Shown here piece by piece: positions 9,494 through 20,028 of a DNA stretch of 49,722 bases (position 1 is the stretch's first letter; each line of letters opens with the position of its first letter). Position numbers and translations under genes: made by a program. The notes beneath the pieces were generated by a model that searched no databases, had not been told where the DNA came from, and saw only the letters and a list, made by a program, of their open reading frames with translations. This stretch comes from Tannerella forsythia (GTDB lineage Bacteria; Bacteroidota; Bacteroidia; Bacteroidales; Tannerellaceae): positions 1 to 49,722 of the forward strand of contig NZ_RQYN01000031.1 in the NCBI RefSeq assembly GCF_003860135.1. Direction: 5' to 3'.

Positions 9494-10248
9494 TCCTCCT
9501 TGTCCGATGTGTCGTTTTCATTTTTCTCTCCGTGGATGATCCGGGCGATCTCTTCCTTGTTCAACTCTTTTACATTCGTGACGGTAAAAGCTTTGGACAA
9601 GAAGTTACCGTATTGGTTACATTCTCCAACAATGGTTTCAATCAGTCGTTTGATATCGGTACGTATCGGCATCAATACGAGCAGGTCGGCATAGGTTTCG
9701 TGTACGGTCAGCCGTTCGATTTCGCAGTCCGCGTTCTGCATGGCGAAAGCAAATTCGCGCTCGATTACGTTCCGCTGATAATCGAGAAACGGTTGGTTCT
9801 CGCTTGCCTGAAGCAGGAGATAGAAGCGAAGTTTTTGGCCTTTACCTCCCAACCCCGTGGAGATATAAATCTGCTTCTCTTCCGAGAGTTCGGACTCCAG
9901 CATGATCCGGCTCTCCATCAGGGCCATGTAGGCCCAGTCGGTCAGTCCCGGATCGGGCGACTGCACGTAGCGTTCCAATCTGCGGTACGATTTGACATCT
10001 CTCGAAACGGCGAATATGGAAAGGATACGCCGTTTGTATTCCTCGGTCGATTCGGGATTGTAGAGGTCGCTCTCGAATTGCTCGAAGTCGTCTTCCGTCC
10101 ATGGAACCGCTTCTTTCCTCAGTCGGTCGGAGAATTTGAAATACTGCAATTGCTTCTCTACCGGAACGCGTTGTTCAAGCACATGAAAATCTCCTTCCGT
10201 CTCCGATAGGAATTTTTGAAATTGTTTGAATTCACCCGGTTGTTGCAT
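9490..10248 (-). CDS. Conserved hypothetical cytoplasmic protein
   Basis: Not assigned to a function. The open frame extends to 10281, but the ATG at 10248 (MQQPGEFKQF...) is preferred. GGAGG lies a few bases before it, and the minus-strand -7 box TATATTTG (10288-10281) would place transcription start close to or after the upstream Met. The 252-residue product is soluble, charged and mostly helical. It has an N-terminal helical region that looks like an armadillo/HEAT-like arrangement (about 60-115) and a mixed alpha/beta C-terminal half. It ends with a Glu/Asp/Lys tail (KNENDTSDKEE). It is translationally coupled (ATGA) to the GT2 gene, so a role linked to that enzyme or its lipid product is possible. 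Confidence 0.6.
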   Translation of the reverse strand: MQQPGEFKQFQKFLSETEGDFHVLEQRVPVEKQLQYFKFSDRLRKEAVPWTEDDFEQFESDLYNPESTEEYKRRILSIFAVSRDVKSYRRLERYVQSPDPGLTDWAYMALMESRIMLESELSEEKQIYISTGLGGKGQKLRFYLLLQASENQPFLDYQRNVIEREFAFAMQNADCEIERLTVHETYADLLVLMPIRTDIKRLIETIVGECNQYGNFLSKAFTVTNVKELNKEEIARIIHGEKNENDTSDKEE

Positions 10249-10280
10249 TGTCTTTCCTCCGTCTTTTTCTGAACCGAACA

Positions 10281-10288
10281 CAAATATA
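10281..10288 (-). promoter_or_regulatory. -7 box of the hypothetical/GT2 unit
   Basis: Minus-strand TATATTTG, a perfect TAnnTTTG. It overlaps the far-upstream alternative start at 10281, which argues for the inner ATG at 10248. Confidence 0.5.
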
Positions 10289-10295
10289 CGACATT

Positions 10296-10326
10296 TTTGC
10301 TAAATCGGGAAAAAAGCGTAGTTTTG
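10296..10326 (+). promoter_or_regulatory. Promoter of the sodium symporter gene
   Basis: TTTG (10296-10299), a 19-base spacer, then TAGTTTTG (10319-10326): a full match to the Bacteroidetes sigma-ABfr promoter (TTTG, 19-21 bases, TAnnTTTG). The ATG follows 51 bases later. Confidence 0.75.
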
Positions 10327-10376
10327 CCCGCAAAAATAAAATCGCAAAAAACTAAAGCAAAAAATACACAATTTCT

Positions 10377-11840
10377 ATGAGCAGTCAGCTTATTCTTCTG
10401 ATAATCGTCGCCTATTTCGGTCTATTGTTGTTGATCGCATGGATAACGGGACGTAAAAGTTCGAGTAATGATGCTTTTTTTCTGGGAAACCGTAAGTCGC
10501 CATGGTATATCGTAGCCATCGGGATGGTCGGTTCGTCGCTCTCGGGGGTGACGTTCGTGTCGGTACCCGGCTGGGTACGCCAGATCGATATGACATATAT
10601 GCAGACGGTCTTAGGCTTCTTTTTTGGTTATGTGTTGATTGCGAATGTACTGCTTCCTCTCTACTATAAGTTGCGACTTACCTCCATTTATACGTATCTC
10701 GAAACGCGTATCGGGCGGAGGAGCTACAAAACAGGGGCTTCGTTCTTCCTGCTTTCGAAGATTATCGGTGCAGCGGCACGGCTCTATCTCGTGGTACTTA
10801 TCCTACAGACCTACGTATTCAGTACGTGGAATATCCCGTTCGGGGTCACGGTCATCGTCAGTATCCTTCTCGTCTGGCTCTATACCTACCGCAGTGGCGT
10901 GAAGACGATTATCTGGACGGATACGTTGCAGGCGCTCTGTCTTGTCGGGACGCTTGTGGTGATCATCTGGCAAGTAAAAGATCGGATGGGACTGGACATG
11001 ATCGGGATGTGGCAGACCGTTACGGACAGCTCCCATTTCCGCATTTTTGAGTGGAACGACTGGGGGAGTACGCAGCATTTCGTAAAACAGTTCTTTAGCG
11101 GGATATTCATTACTATCGTGATGACCGGGCTCGATCAGGATATGATGCAGAAGAATCTTTCGTGCAAGAGCCTGAAGGATGCGCAGAAGAATATGTACAC
11201 TTACGGACTGGCCTTCACACCGATCAATTTTTTGTTCCTCTGTCTCGGGGTCTTGTTGATCACGCTTGCCGCACAGCAAGGAATCACATTACCGGCTTCG
11301 GGCGATGACATTCTCCCCATGTTCTGTACTTCCGGCATTTTGGGAAGCACCATTCTGGTTTTCTTTACGATCGGGATCATTGCGGCGGCTTTCAGCAGTG
11401 CCGACTCAGCTCTGACGGCGCTCACTACTTCGTTTTGCGTCGATATACTCGGAATCGAAAAAGAACAGGCCAAGAAAGCCAAGCAGACGCGTATGAAAGT
11501 GCATCTGCTTATCTCGGTGCTGTTTGTTATCATCATTATGATATTCAAAGCGCTGAATAACCGCAGCGTGATCGATGCAATCTATGTCATTGCTTCCTAC
11601 ACGTACGGGCCGCTCCTCGGACTGTTTGCTTTCGGGCTGTTTACGAAACGTCAGCCGATTGATCGGTATGTACCTTATATATGTATCGCCTCGCCCCTGA
11701 TTTGTTTCGCTCTTGAACAACTGGTGTTGCGGGTTACGGGCTACCGTTTCGGGTACGAGATGCTGATGATTAACGGCGCCATCACTTTCGCCGGGCTGTG
11801 GCTTACTTCGCTCTGGAAAGTGAAGGAACGAACAGTCTGA
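10377..11840 (+). CDS. Sodium:solute symporter (SSS family)
   Basis: Imports an unidentified small solute, driven by the sodium gradient, across the inner membrane. The 487 residues hold about 12-13 hydrophobic segments spread over the whole length, the normal size and layout for SSS transporters. Recognisable family regions are FFLGNRKSPWYIVAIGMVGSSLSGVTFVSVPG near residues 35-65 (with the SSLSG motif in the helix-1 unwound region) and the later AAAFSSADSALTALTTSF around residue 340, which carries the sodium-site Ser/Ala/Asp pattern. It stands alone between a divergent and a convergent gene and has its own promoter. Similar proteins are annotated as sugar, sialic-acid or proline carriers; the sequence alone does not settle the substrate. 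Confidence 0.88.
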   Translation: MSSQLILLIIVAYFGLLLLIAWITGRKSSSNDAFFLGNRKSPWYIVAIGMVGSSLSGVTFVSVPGWVRQIDMTYMQTVLGFFFGYVLIANVLLPLYYKLRLTSIYTYLETRIGRRSYKTGASFFLLSKIIGAAARLYLVVLILQTYVFSTWNIPFGVTVIVSILLVWLYTYRSGVKTIIWTDTLQALCLVGTLVVIIWQVKDRMGLDMIGMWQTVTDSSHFRIFEWNDWGSTQHFVKQFFSGIFITIVMTGLDQDMMQKNLSCKSLKDAQKNMYTYGLAFTPINFLFLCLGVLLITLAAQQGITLPASGDDILPMFCTSGILGSTILVFFTIGIIAAAFSSADSALTALTTSFCVDILGIEKEQAKKAKQTRMKVHLLISVLFVIIIMIFKALNNRSVIDAIYVIASYTYGPLLGLFAFGLFTKRQPIDRYVPYICIASPLICFALEQLVLRVTGYRFGYEMLMINGAITFAGLWLTSLWKVKERTV

Positions 11841-11972
11841 TTTCATCCGTCCGAGAAACGAGAAAGAGGTGTGATCTCGCGCTTAACTCAAGAGGAGTTA
11901 CCGAAACGTTTAGTCTCGATACCTCCTCCGGAATAAAAATGGGATTGCTCACCCTTGGAACGTTTCTGAGAC

Positions 11973-13379
11973 TTATTCTCGACCGCTCCAGTTGATGCGT
12001 TGCGACACGTACATGATGACTGCAAGAATCACAAACAGCCCGATGCTTCCCGCAAGCAATGCATACGTCTCCATCTGTATCAGTACGAAGATATACACGT
12101 ACAGACAGGCCAGCAGTGCACCGATGGTCAATGCCGTTCGTTTGATTTTCAGTACGCCGGCCATGTAACATGTGATCAGCGAGACGGTCATGGCTGATGC
12201 CACGGTGTAGGCCGTCGTGAAGCCCGTATGCTCCGAAATAGAGATCAGCAGTGAATAGAACAGGCATAACGCCAATCCGATAAGCAGATACTGAAGCGGA
12301 TGTATCTGTTTCTTTTGCAGCACTTCGACGAAGAAACTGACGACAAACGTGAGCAGGATGATGAGCATCGCGTACTTGACCGAACGCATCGATTTCTGAT
12401 AATGTTGCACAGGCATCAGCATATCCACGCCGAAAACCGATTTAATGACTTCGCTGTTCCAGTTGCTCTCGGTCAGCATCTGTGGGTAGTTGCGGTTCAG
12501 GTGCATGACTTTCCAATCGCTCGTGAAGCCGGTTTCCGTCACATCGCGATGGTCGGGCAGGAACGCGCCGTTGAAGCTCGGTGTCCGGCAGTCCGAACTC
12601 AGCGCGACACTCGTCGTCTTACCCAGAGGTGCGAAATAGAGCGACTCCGATCCTCTAAGTTGCAACTTCACGGAAAACGATATGGTTTTCCCGTTGTTGA
12701 ACAGAGGGCGGACATCCGCCTTACACGATACGCCTGATGTGAGCAGCTGGTTATGCGGAATGCCCGGATTGAAAACGAGTGTCTCTCCCCCGAAAGTCAT
12801 CGTTACCTGTTCTCCGATACCGCGCAGGTCGGAGATGCCGATATTGATCATTGCTTCATCCAACTGCAGATCGTTAAGATTGCCTCCCGGAATGTTCAGC
12901 TCCTCAGGCAATACGAATGTACCTTTCATCTCGATGGGTGAGTTATAGACGACGACTTCGTACAGACCGCGTTTCAGTTCCTCTGTTCGGATGTCGCCGA
13001 TGATTTCGAGTGTTTCGGGCAGTACATTGACAACGCTGATCGTTTTCTCGACTTTCCCGTCACTGTCCATTCTGACGACTTCTTTGAAGGGGATGGTTAA
13101 TACGGGACCGAGTACGGTTTGTGCACTGCTCCATTTCTGATGTACCTCGTCGGTTGCATTTTCAGCTGTTCGCTCTCGTTCGCTAATCAGATTTTCGATC
13201 ATCATCATCGGGATTATCAGCAGTAGGGTCAGTACTCCGATCAGTGTCATTTTGATGAACATACGCCAATGTGGAGGTAAGTTTAACTTGTCTCTGACCG
13301 GAGGAGGAGACGGTACTTCCCACTGCGGGGGTGTCGGTTGCTTTCCTGTTTGCGGATTGTTTTTTTGAGTTTCCATCAT
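11973..13379 (-). CDS. creD: CreD-family inner-membrane protein
   Basis: CreD (PF06123) is an inner-membrane protein connected with envelope stress and, in Gammaproteobacteria, with the CreBC regulon; its biochemical role is unknown. The 468 residues include a proline-rich cytoplasmic start, an anchor helix at about 43-65 (MTLIGVLTLLLIIPMMMI) and a large extracytoplasmic domain (about 70-330) with the family pattern RRETAE-like 'ERERTAENATDEVHQKW' and VLGPVLTIPF. Four to six C-terminal helices follow from about residue 345. It lies downstream of a winged-helix regulator and a small membrane protein on the same strand, an arrangement often seen for creD in Bacteroidetes. No CreBC two-component genes are nearby. 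Confidence 0.9.
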   Translation of the reverse strand: MMETQKNNPQTGKQPTPPQWEVPSPPPVRDKLNLPPHWRMFIKMTLIGVLTLLLIIPMMMIENLISERERTAENATDEVHQKWSSAQTVLGPVLTIPFKEVVRMDSDGKVEKTISVVNVLPETLEIIGDIRTEELKRGLYEVVVYNSPIEMKGTFVLPEELNIPGGNLNDLQLDEAMINIGISDLRGIGEQVTMTFGGETLVFNPGIPHNQLLTSGVSCKADVRPLFNNGKTISFSVKLQLRGSESLYFAPLGKTTSVALSSDCRTPSFNGAFLPDHRDVTETGFTSDWKVMHLNRNYPQMLTESNWNSEVIKSVFGVDMLMPVQHYQKSMRSVKYAMLIILLTFVVSFFVEVLQKKQIHPLQYLLIGLALCLFYSLLISISEHTGFTTAYTVASAMTVSLITCYMAGVLKIKRTALTIGALLACLYVYIFVLIQMETYALLAGSIGLFVILAVIMYVSQRINWSGRE

Positions 13380-13469
13380 TTTCTACTTTTTACTTGTTTA
13401 TACTATGATTATGATTAATGTTTGTCTGCGAAAAAGAACTTTGAATTGCAAAGTTTAGGTGCAAAAAAA

Positions 13470-13784
13470 TTATTTTTGATACGGTTTCATCTGTTCTTTC
13501 AGAAAGGCTTCGAGGGCGTTGATGTGGGCGATAAACGCTTCACGTCCGCTCTTTGTAATGGCAAATGTCGTATTCGGCTTACGTCCGATAAATTGCTTGC
13601 TGCTCTGAAGGTAGCCGAGTGCTTCCAGACTGCGCGTATGACTGGCCAGATTGCCGTCCGTTAATTCGAGCAACGATTTCAGCGTGACGAAATCGACCGA
13701 TTCATTCACCATTAAGACAGACATGATGCCCAGCCGAGCCTTGCTCTCAAACGCTTTGTTCAGATCTTCCGGTATCGGTTTCAT
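13470..13784 (-). CDS. Winged-helix transcriptional regulator
   Basis: A small DNA-binding protein (104 residues) of the winged-helix type, similar to the wHTH_34/MarR-like group that sits beside creD in many Bacteroidetes. The start is the ATG at 13784 (MKPIPEDLNKAFESKARLGI). It overlaps the stop of the upstream gene in an ATGA, which shows the true frame; a longer open frame runs upstream but is only a shadow. The helix-turn-helix is readable as VDFVTLKSLLELTDGNLASHTRSLEALGYL (about 30-60), and the wing as FIGRKPNTTFAITKSGREAF. No ligand-binding domain is present. It probably controls its own operon, including creD. Confidence 0.82.
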   Translation of the reverse strand: MKPIPEDLNKAFESKARLGIMSVLMVNESVDFVTLKSLLELTDGNLASHTRSLEALGYLQSSKQFIGRKPNTTFAITKSGREAFIAHINALEAFLKEQMKPYQK

Positions 13785-14425
13785 CGGGTAGGCCGGTCGT
13801 ATTTGAGATAAAAGAAAATGCCGTAAACGATGTGGAAGATTCCGAAGCCCATTGTCCAGAACAACAAGGCGTGTCCTTCGACAAAGCTGTCGGCCAGACC
13901 GAGTAGCAGTTCGGCATAGCCCAGATAGCGCGTATTCGAATACGTATAGCTTGAGGCATTGACTAAGGCGATACCGTAGAAAATCAGCATTACTGATGAG
14001 GTCAATCCGTAGTGCTCCTTCCAGATCAGCGAGAGGCAGAGGATACCGCCTACGACGAGCGGCAGGAAAAAGTTCAGCAACATCCGTTGCGCTGTACGGT
14101 CGAACACGAAACGTTGTCCGCTCCGTTGGGCTTTCCGTCGTGAAAAGAAGAATACTGTGGCCAGACAGAGCACAACGAGTACCGCCGCAAAGGTCAGCAT
14201 CAGCTGCATGCGATAAGGCGTATTGACCTGCAGGCGCGGAAACGAAAGCAGGTCCTGCGACCATCCGCCCGTACCGCCCAGCATGTAATACGCTACGACA
14301 GCCGAAACACACGCATACACACCGACTAAAATGGCCGATGCACCGCTTAAACTCAAAACCTTCGACGATTTCTCCATCAAAGATCTGATTTCGTTTAAGG
14401 TGTTGAATACTTCTTTATTTTCCAT
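13781..14425 (-). CDS. Six-helix membrane protein in creD operon
   Basis: Unrecognised integral membrane protein of 214 residues. Six hydrophobic segments are visible, at about 20-45, 65-90, 105-125, 132-152, 160-178 and 185-208, with short charged loops. The N-terminal 18 residues are amphipathic and cytoplasmic (NKEVFNTLNEIRSLMEKSSKV). Its last codons overlap the start of the regulator in an ATGA, so the pair is translationally coupled, with creD further downstream. Position suggests it senses or modulates a membrane signal for the regulator, but that is inference only. A full -33/-7 promoter lies directly upstream. Confidence 0.7.
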   Translation of the reverse strand: MENKEVFNTLNEIRSLMEKSSKVLSLSGASAILVGVYACVSAVVAYYMLGGTGGWSQDLLSFPRLQVNTPYRMQLMLTFAAVLVVLCLATVFFFSRRKAQRSGQRFVFDRTAQRMLLNFFLPLVVGGILCLSLIWKEHYGLTSSVMLIFYGIALVNASSYTYSNTRYLGYAELLLGLADSFVEGHALLFWTMGFGIFHIVYGIFFYLKYDRPTR

Positions 14426-14447
14426 CTTTTAAAAGTGCTTTGCGGTG

Positions 14448-14478
14448 CAAAGTTAATGCGAATATTCAAACCGACAAA
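14448..14478 (-). promoter_or_regulatory. Promoter of the creD operon
   Basis: On the minus strand: TTTG (14478-14475), 19-base spacer, TAACTTTG (14455-14448). This fits the Bacteroidetes consensus fully. The start codon of the first gene lies about 23 bases downstream of the -7 box. Confidence 0.75.
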
Positions 14479-14578
14479 TAAAATCGATTAAAAAGAGGGA
14501 AACGTTTTTTACAACCATGAATTTGAGTGTTGTAAAATTTCTATCATTGCTGAAAAAAAAGTTCATCCGATATTTGGA

Positions 14579-14794
14579 ATGATAGATGTATTATATATAC
14601 AATCAATCTTTTATGCGAAGGGCTTGTTTGAAATCATCTTCTATCATAGGCACCTTGATAATAGTAAAGATATTACATTTGATAAACGGAGGGAATTCTT
14701 TGATTTCCAGAATGCTACAATAGCAATTCACCGTATTGCAAATGAACTTTTACACCTTATTGAGCCTAAGTTTTCGACTGTGAAAAAGGTGTAA
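14579..14794 (+). CDS. Possible small protein or gene fragment
   Basis: A 71-codon open frame with no recognised relatives. The peptide is mixed in character (hydrophobic start MIDVLYIQSIFYAKGLFEIIFY, then FDKRREFFDF and ANELLHLIEPKF) and looks protein-like rather than random. There is no clear -7 box or ribosome binding site. It lies in the AT-rich island beside the tRNA-Ser, where decayed genes also occur, so a remnant is as likely as a functional gene. Confidence 0.28.
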   Translation: MIDVLYIQSIFYAKGLFEIIFYHRHLDNSKDITFDKRREFFDFQNATIAIHRIANELLHLIEPKFSTVKKV

Positions 14795-14827
14795 ATCAGT
14801 AGGGCATGTGATTTAAACCCTTTGTTG

Positions 14828-14912
14828 CGGAAAGAGAGGGATTCGAACCCCCGGAACCTCGCAGTTCAACGGTTTTCAAGACCGCCGCAATCGACCACTC
14901 TGCCATCTTTCC
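14828..14912 (-). tRNA. tRNA-Ser (UGA)
   Basis: On the minus strand GGAAAGA pairs with TCTTTCC as the acceptor stem, and the discriminator is G, as usual for tRNA-Ser. The D-arm region is TGGCAGAGTGGTCGATTG. The anticodon loop CTTGAAA gives UGA, reading UCA/UCN codons. A long variable arm lies between the anticodon stem and GGTTCGAATCC of the T-arm. CCA is not encoded. Confidence 0.95.
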
Positions 14913-14934
14913 ATACTTTCTTTCAAAAGTTGTG

Positions 14935-14942
14935 CAAAGATA
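14935..14942 (-). promoter_or_regulatory. -7 box of tRNA-Ser
   Basis: Minus-strand TATCTTTG (TAnnTTTG) 22 bases before the tRNA 5' end. A TTTG lies about 26 bases further upstream, slightly too far for a standard -33. Confidence 0.5.
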
Positions 14943-15059
14943 GCTGTTTTTCTGTAATTCCCTACGGACAAAATCATTTTTACATATTGAATCATTTAAT
15001 TTAATCTTACAACCACCTCTTTATTAGAGAAATGATTTTTGTTTGACAAATGTGTTTTA

Positions 15060-15490
15060 TTTAAATCAATCGTATAATCGTAAAGACCAGTGAACCTTTT
15101 TGGGCGTTTTTGACTAACTATGATTGTTCGTTAGCGTGCCATCCACCTTCTCAGAATAAGTATCAACTGCAAAAGTCCGATGGCGTAAGATGAAGAGTTT
15201 TTTGCGTTTTTTCTTGAAGTATAAACAATCGGAAAATAAACATCAGGTTATAGGCGATCATCGAAAAAATCAAGGATACTTTTGTAGTACGAAAGTCGTT
15301 TAAATTAAAATTGTCCGATAAACTCATGTCTTTGTCTGATTTTTTGTCTTACGATGAAGATTCTTCTTGACTTTTTTCAAGATGGTGTCAGACAAATTTT
15401 ATCGCAGATTTCAATTCCTTCCTCACGACGAAGCCAAAAGGTAGCCATCATCTTTAATATATTATTAGCAGAATCCATGAAAAGAAGATG
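15060..15490 (-). pseudogene. Decayed IS1380-like transposase, C-terminal part
   Basis: No intact frame exists, but pieces of one protein can be read on the minus strand in successive frames. First, SLSDNFNLNDFRTTKVSL, then IFSMIAYNLMFIFRLFIL and EKTQKTLH (about 15327-15190). After a frame change come LRHRTFAVDTYSEKVDGTLT (about 15190-15130), and after another KRPKRFTGLYDYT (about 15110-15070). The pattern NFNL.DF..T.....F.MIAYNLM..FR, followed by the HRTFAV block and a terminal W/F-TGLYDY, is what the C-terminus of IS1380-family transposases looks like. Further upstream (15480-15380) LKMMATFWLRREEG can be read, again in another frame. At least three frame breaks make it non-functional. No terminal inverted repeats were identified. 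Confidence 0.6.
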
Positions 15491-15875
15491 CTGATTTCTG
15501 AAAGAAAATCTACAATTGTGCCTATTGGTACAAGGCTAAGTTATAATTTGATATCACACTTTAAACATGCTTGTCTTCTGCCCTATCTTATATCTTCTTT
15601 ATAATCTTACACAATATTCGCTTCAAAAGGTTACCGGCCTAACTCCTTTACCCTTTACTTATTCAATAACAATCAAAAACATCAGATTCCTTTTTATCTA
15701 TCGCTACGTATGAAAAATTTGAGCAATAGCAATAAAGATAATCTTCTGTATTGCGGAATGTGGGATAAAGCAATTATGCGATTTTATTGTCTGTCTTTTT
15801 CTTTGAAAACCGAGTGCTGAAAGACTAATTTTTAGAGTCCAAATGTTAAAATTTTACGGATGTATAGCATGAAAA
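15491..15875. other. AT-rich intergenic DNA
   Basis: No gene is visible. The stretch is markedly AT-rich, with stops in all frames. It may hold the eroded 5' half of the transposase whose C-terminus is readable to the left, but I could not read recognisable protein in it. Confidence 0.4.
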
Positions 15876-15887
15876 ATGAATATATTA

Positions 15888-15895
15888 TATATTTG
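15888..15895 (+). promoter_or_regulatory. -7 box of the triple-repeat lipoprotein
   Basis: TATATTTG lies 22 bases before the ATG at 15918. Because it sits downstream of the earlier in-frame ATG (15876), it supports the later start. Confidence 0.55.
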
Positions 15896-15917
15896 TCAAA
15901 ATAAAAAATTAACCTAT

Positions 15918-17198
15918 ATGAAAACATATCGATTTTATGCGTCACTTTTATGTGCGACAGTAATCCTGGCCGGAATGACATCTTGTGATAAAGAAAGGCT
16001 CGGAGGTAAAGATGAACTGGATGGTGGGAACGGAAATGGTCTTACTTATAAGATCGGAGAGTGCGAGATGAACGGAAATACGGCAACGATTCATTTCGAG
16101 ATTTTTAACAACAAACCGACCGATGAGGAAATTTCATTTGAAAATGTTTATTCCCAAGAATACTCATGGATATATGATGATTGGGGTAACCGTTATGCCA
16201 AAATGGAGAATGTATACATTCGGATAGGAGAGGTAGAAAGTAATGATTACACCGTGAGAACTGTACTTCCCAAAAAGAAGAAAATCAAGGGTATGATTAA
16301 AATCAGAGAAGTCTCGACTCAAGCCTCTGCCCTTAATTTTAAGATGCACACGAATCAGGGCTTTGATTTGAAAAAAACAAACTTGCAAATTCCTGACCGG
16401 GTTCCGTCTCTTCCCGAGAATAAGTTGAATTTGGTGAAATCGGTTGCCGGTTTTGAATTCACAGTGCTATCTTATCAGATAGAAGGAACAACTTGTACGA
16501 TCCATTATAAAGTGAAAAATACCAATGCAGAAATGAAGAAACTATCTTTTGAAGGGACTACATTTGAAAAAAGTTGGTTATTTGATGATTGGGGGAATAA
16601 TTACGAAGCAAATACGACAATATCTCTTGGAAGAAATGTTAATAAGTATACAATTGCAGAGTTTGTTCCATCTGATATTACACTGTATGGGCGTTTAGTT
16701 ATTCGAGAACTTTATGTAAAAGCTTCATCATTAAGTTTCAATCTTGCTGCCAATCTGAGTGATGATATCCGGTTCGATGATGTTAAGTTGAAAGAAAGAA
16801 CTTCTTCTCTACCTGTGGGTAAAGCTACATATAAAGAAGTTAATGTTCCTTCAGACAAATTAGAATGCAAGATAATTAAATGTTCTAGAAGTGGAACTTC
16901 CGTTATTATAGACTATTCCATTAGAAACAAAGACGCTGGCAGAAGGAAGTTTAATTTTTACATAGGTAATTCTTCGATCACAAATCAATTAGATGAAAAA
17001 TTCTCCCGTTTTAGTATTAAAGCCCATATAGGAAATAAAACTGACTCATATAGTGTTTCAGAATCAATCCCTTACAATGTTACGGTTTATGGAAGGATTA
17101 TACTCTCAGATGTCAAAGAACATTCTAAATCGTTGAATTTAAAATTAGAAACAAATTATCCAATACCATGGTCAATTAAAGATTTGGTGATAGAATAG
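15918..17198 (+). CDS. Lipoprotein with three tandem beta-sandwich-like repeats
   Basis: Unknown function; an exported lipoprotein of 426 residues. Starting at ATG 15918 gives a proper signal peptide (MKTYRFYASLLCATVILAGM) with lipid-acceptor Cys23 (MTSC). The following DKE resembles the acidic/lysine surface-export signal of Bacteroidetes lipoproteins. The mature part holds three diverged copies of one unit of about 125 residues (roughly 40-165, 170-295, 300-426). Shared features are I...(A/C)TIH(F/Y)...N.......F, a FDDWGN or YDDWGN turn in copies 1 and 2 (lost in copy 3), Y.....P..(I/V)..YGR..I, and (S/A)(S/K)(A/S)L(N/S)(F/L). This is a beta-sandwich pattern, perhaps distantly like DUF4352 domains. 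It is AT-richer than its neighbours and lies next to a dead transposase, suggesting later acquisition. Confidence 0.7.
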   Translation: MKTYRFYASLLCATVILAGMTSCDKERLGGKDELDGGNGNGLTYKIGECEMNGNTATIHFEIFNNKPTDEEISFENVYSQEYSWIYDDWGNRYAKMENVYIRIGEVESNDYTVRTVLPKKKKIKGMIKIREVSTQASALNFKMHTNQGFDLKKTNLQIPDRVPSLPENKLNLVKSVAGFEFTVLSYQIEGTTCTIHYKVKNTNAEMKKLSFEGTTFEKSWLFDDWGNNYEANTTISLGRNVNKYTIAEFVPSDITLYGRLVIRELYVKASSLSFNLAANLSDDIRFDDVKLKERTSSLPVGKATYKEVNVPSDKLECKIIKCSRSGTSVIIDYSIRNKDAGRRKFNFYIGNSSITNQLDEKFSRFSIKAHIGNKTDSYSVSESIPYNVTVYGRIILSDVKEHSKSLNLKLETNYPIPWSIKDLVIE

Positions 17199-17208
17199 AA
17201 TAATAAGA

Positions 17209-17243
17209 ATTCCCCGGCCTTCTTCTCTGATGACCGGGGAAAT
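17209..17243. terminator. Bidirectional terminator, lipoprotein/clpB
   Basis: TTCCCCGG (17210-17217) pairs with CCGGGGAA (17234-17241) around a 16-base loop. It lies between two convergent genes, so it can end both. Confidence 0.7.
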
Positions 17244-17247
17244 ACAT

Positions 17248-19836
<2,589 letters not shown>

Positions 19837-19996
19837 TTCTTTCTCCTCCTTTGTTTTTTACGATAATTTGTTTGATACGAGACATACGGCAAATAAAATG
19901 CCACAGAGCGAATCATGACAGAATGGCACATTTCTTCCTCGCGTGGACGCGGAGGTTCTTTTTCATCGGTTTAACGTATAATTTTCGATTTTATGA

Positions 19997-20004
19997 TACC
20001 TTTG
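19997..20004 (+). promoter_or_regulatory. -7 box of tsaB
   Basis: TACCTTTG, 25 bases before the ATG at 20029. It overlaps the earlier in-frame ATG at 19993, which is therefore unlikely to be used. Confidence 0.5.
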
Positions 20005-20028
20005 TTGTCCGAAAATCATGATCAAGCA

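Noticed and set aside
13785-14312. Longer N-terminus for the winged-helix regulator
   Set aside because: The extension overlaps the six-helix membrane protein in another frame; the ATGA junction at 13781-13784 defines the true start.
14822-15004. 60-codon plus-strand open frame
   Set aside because: It runs antisense through tRNA-Ser.
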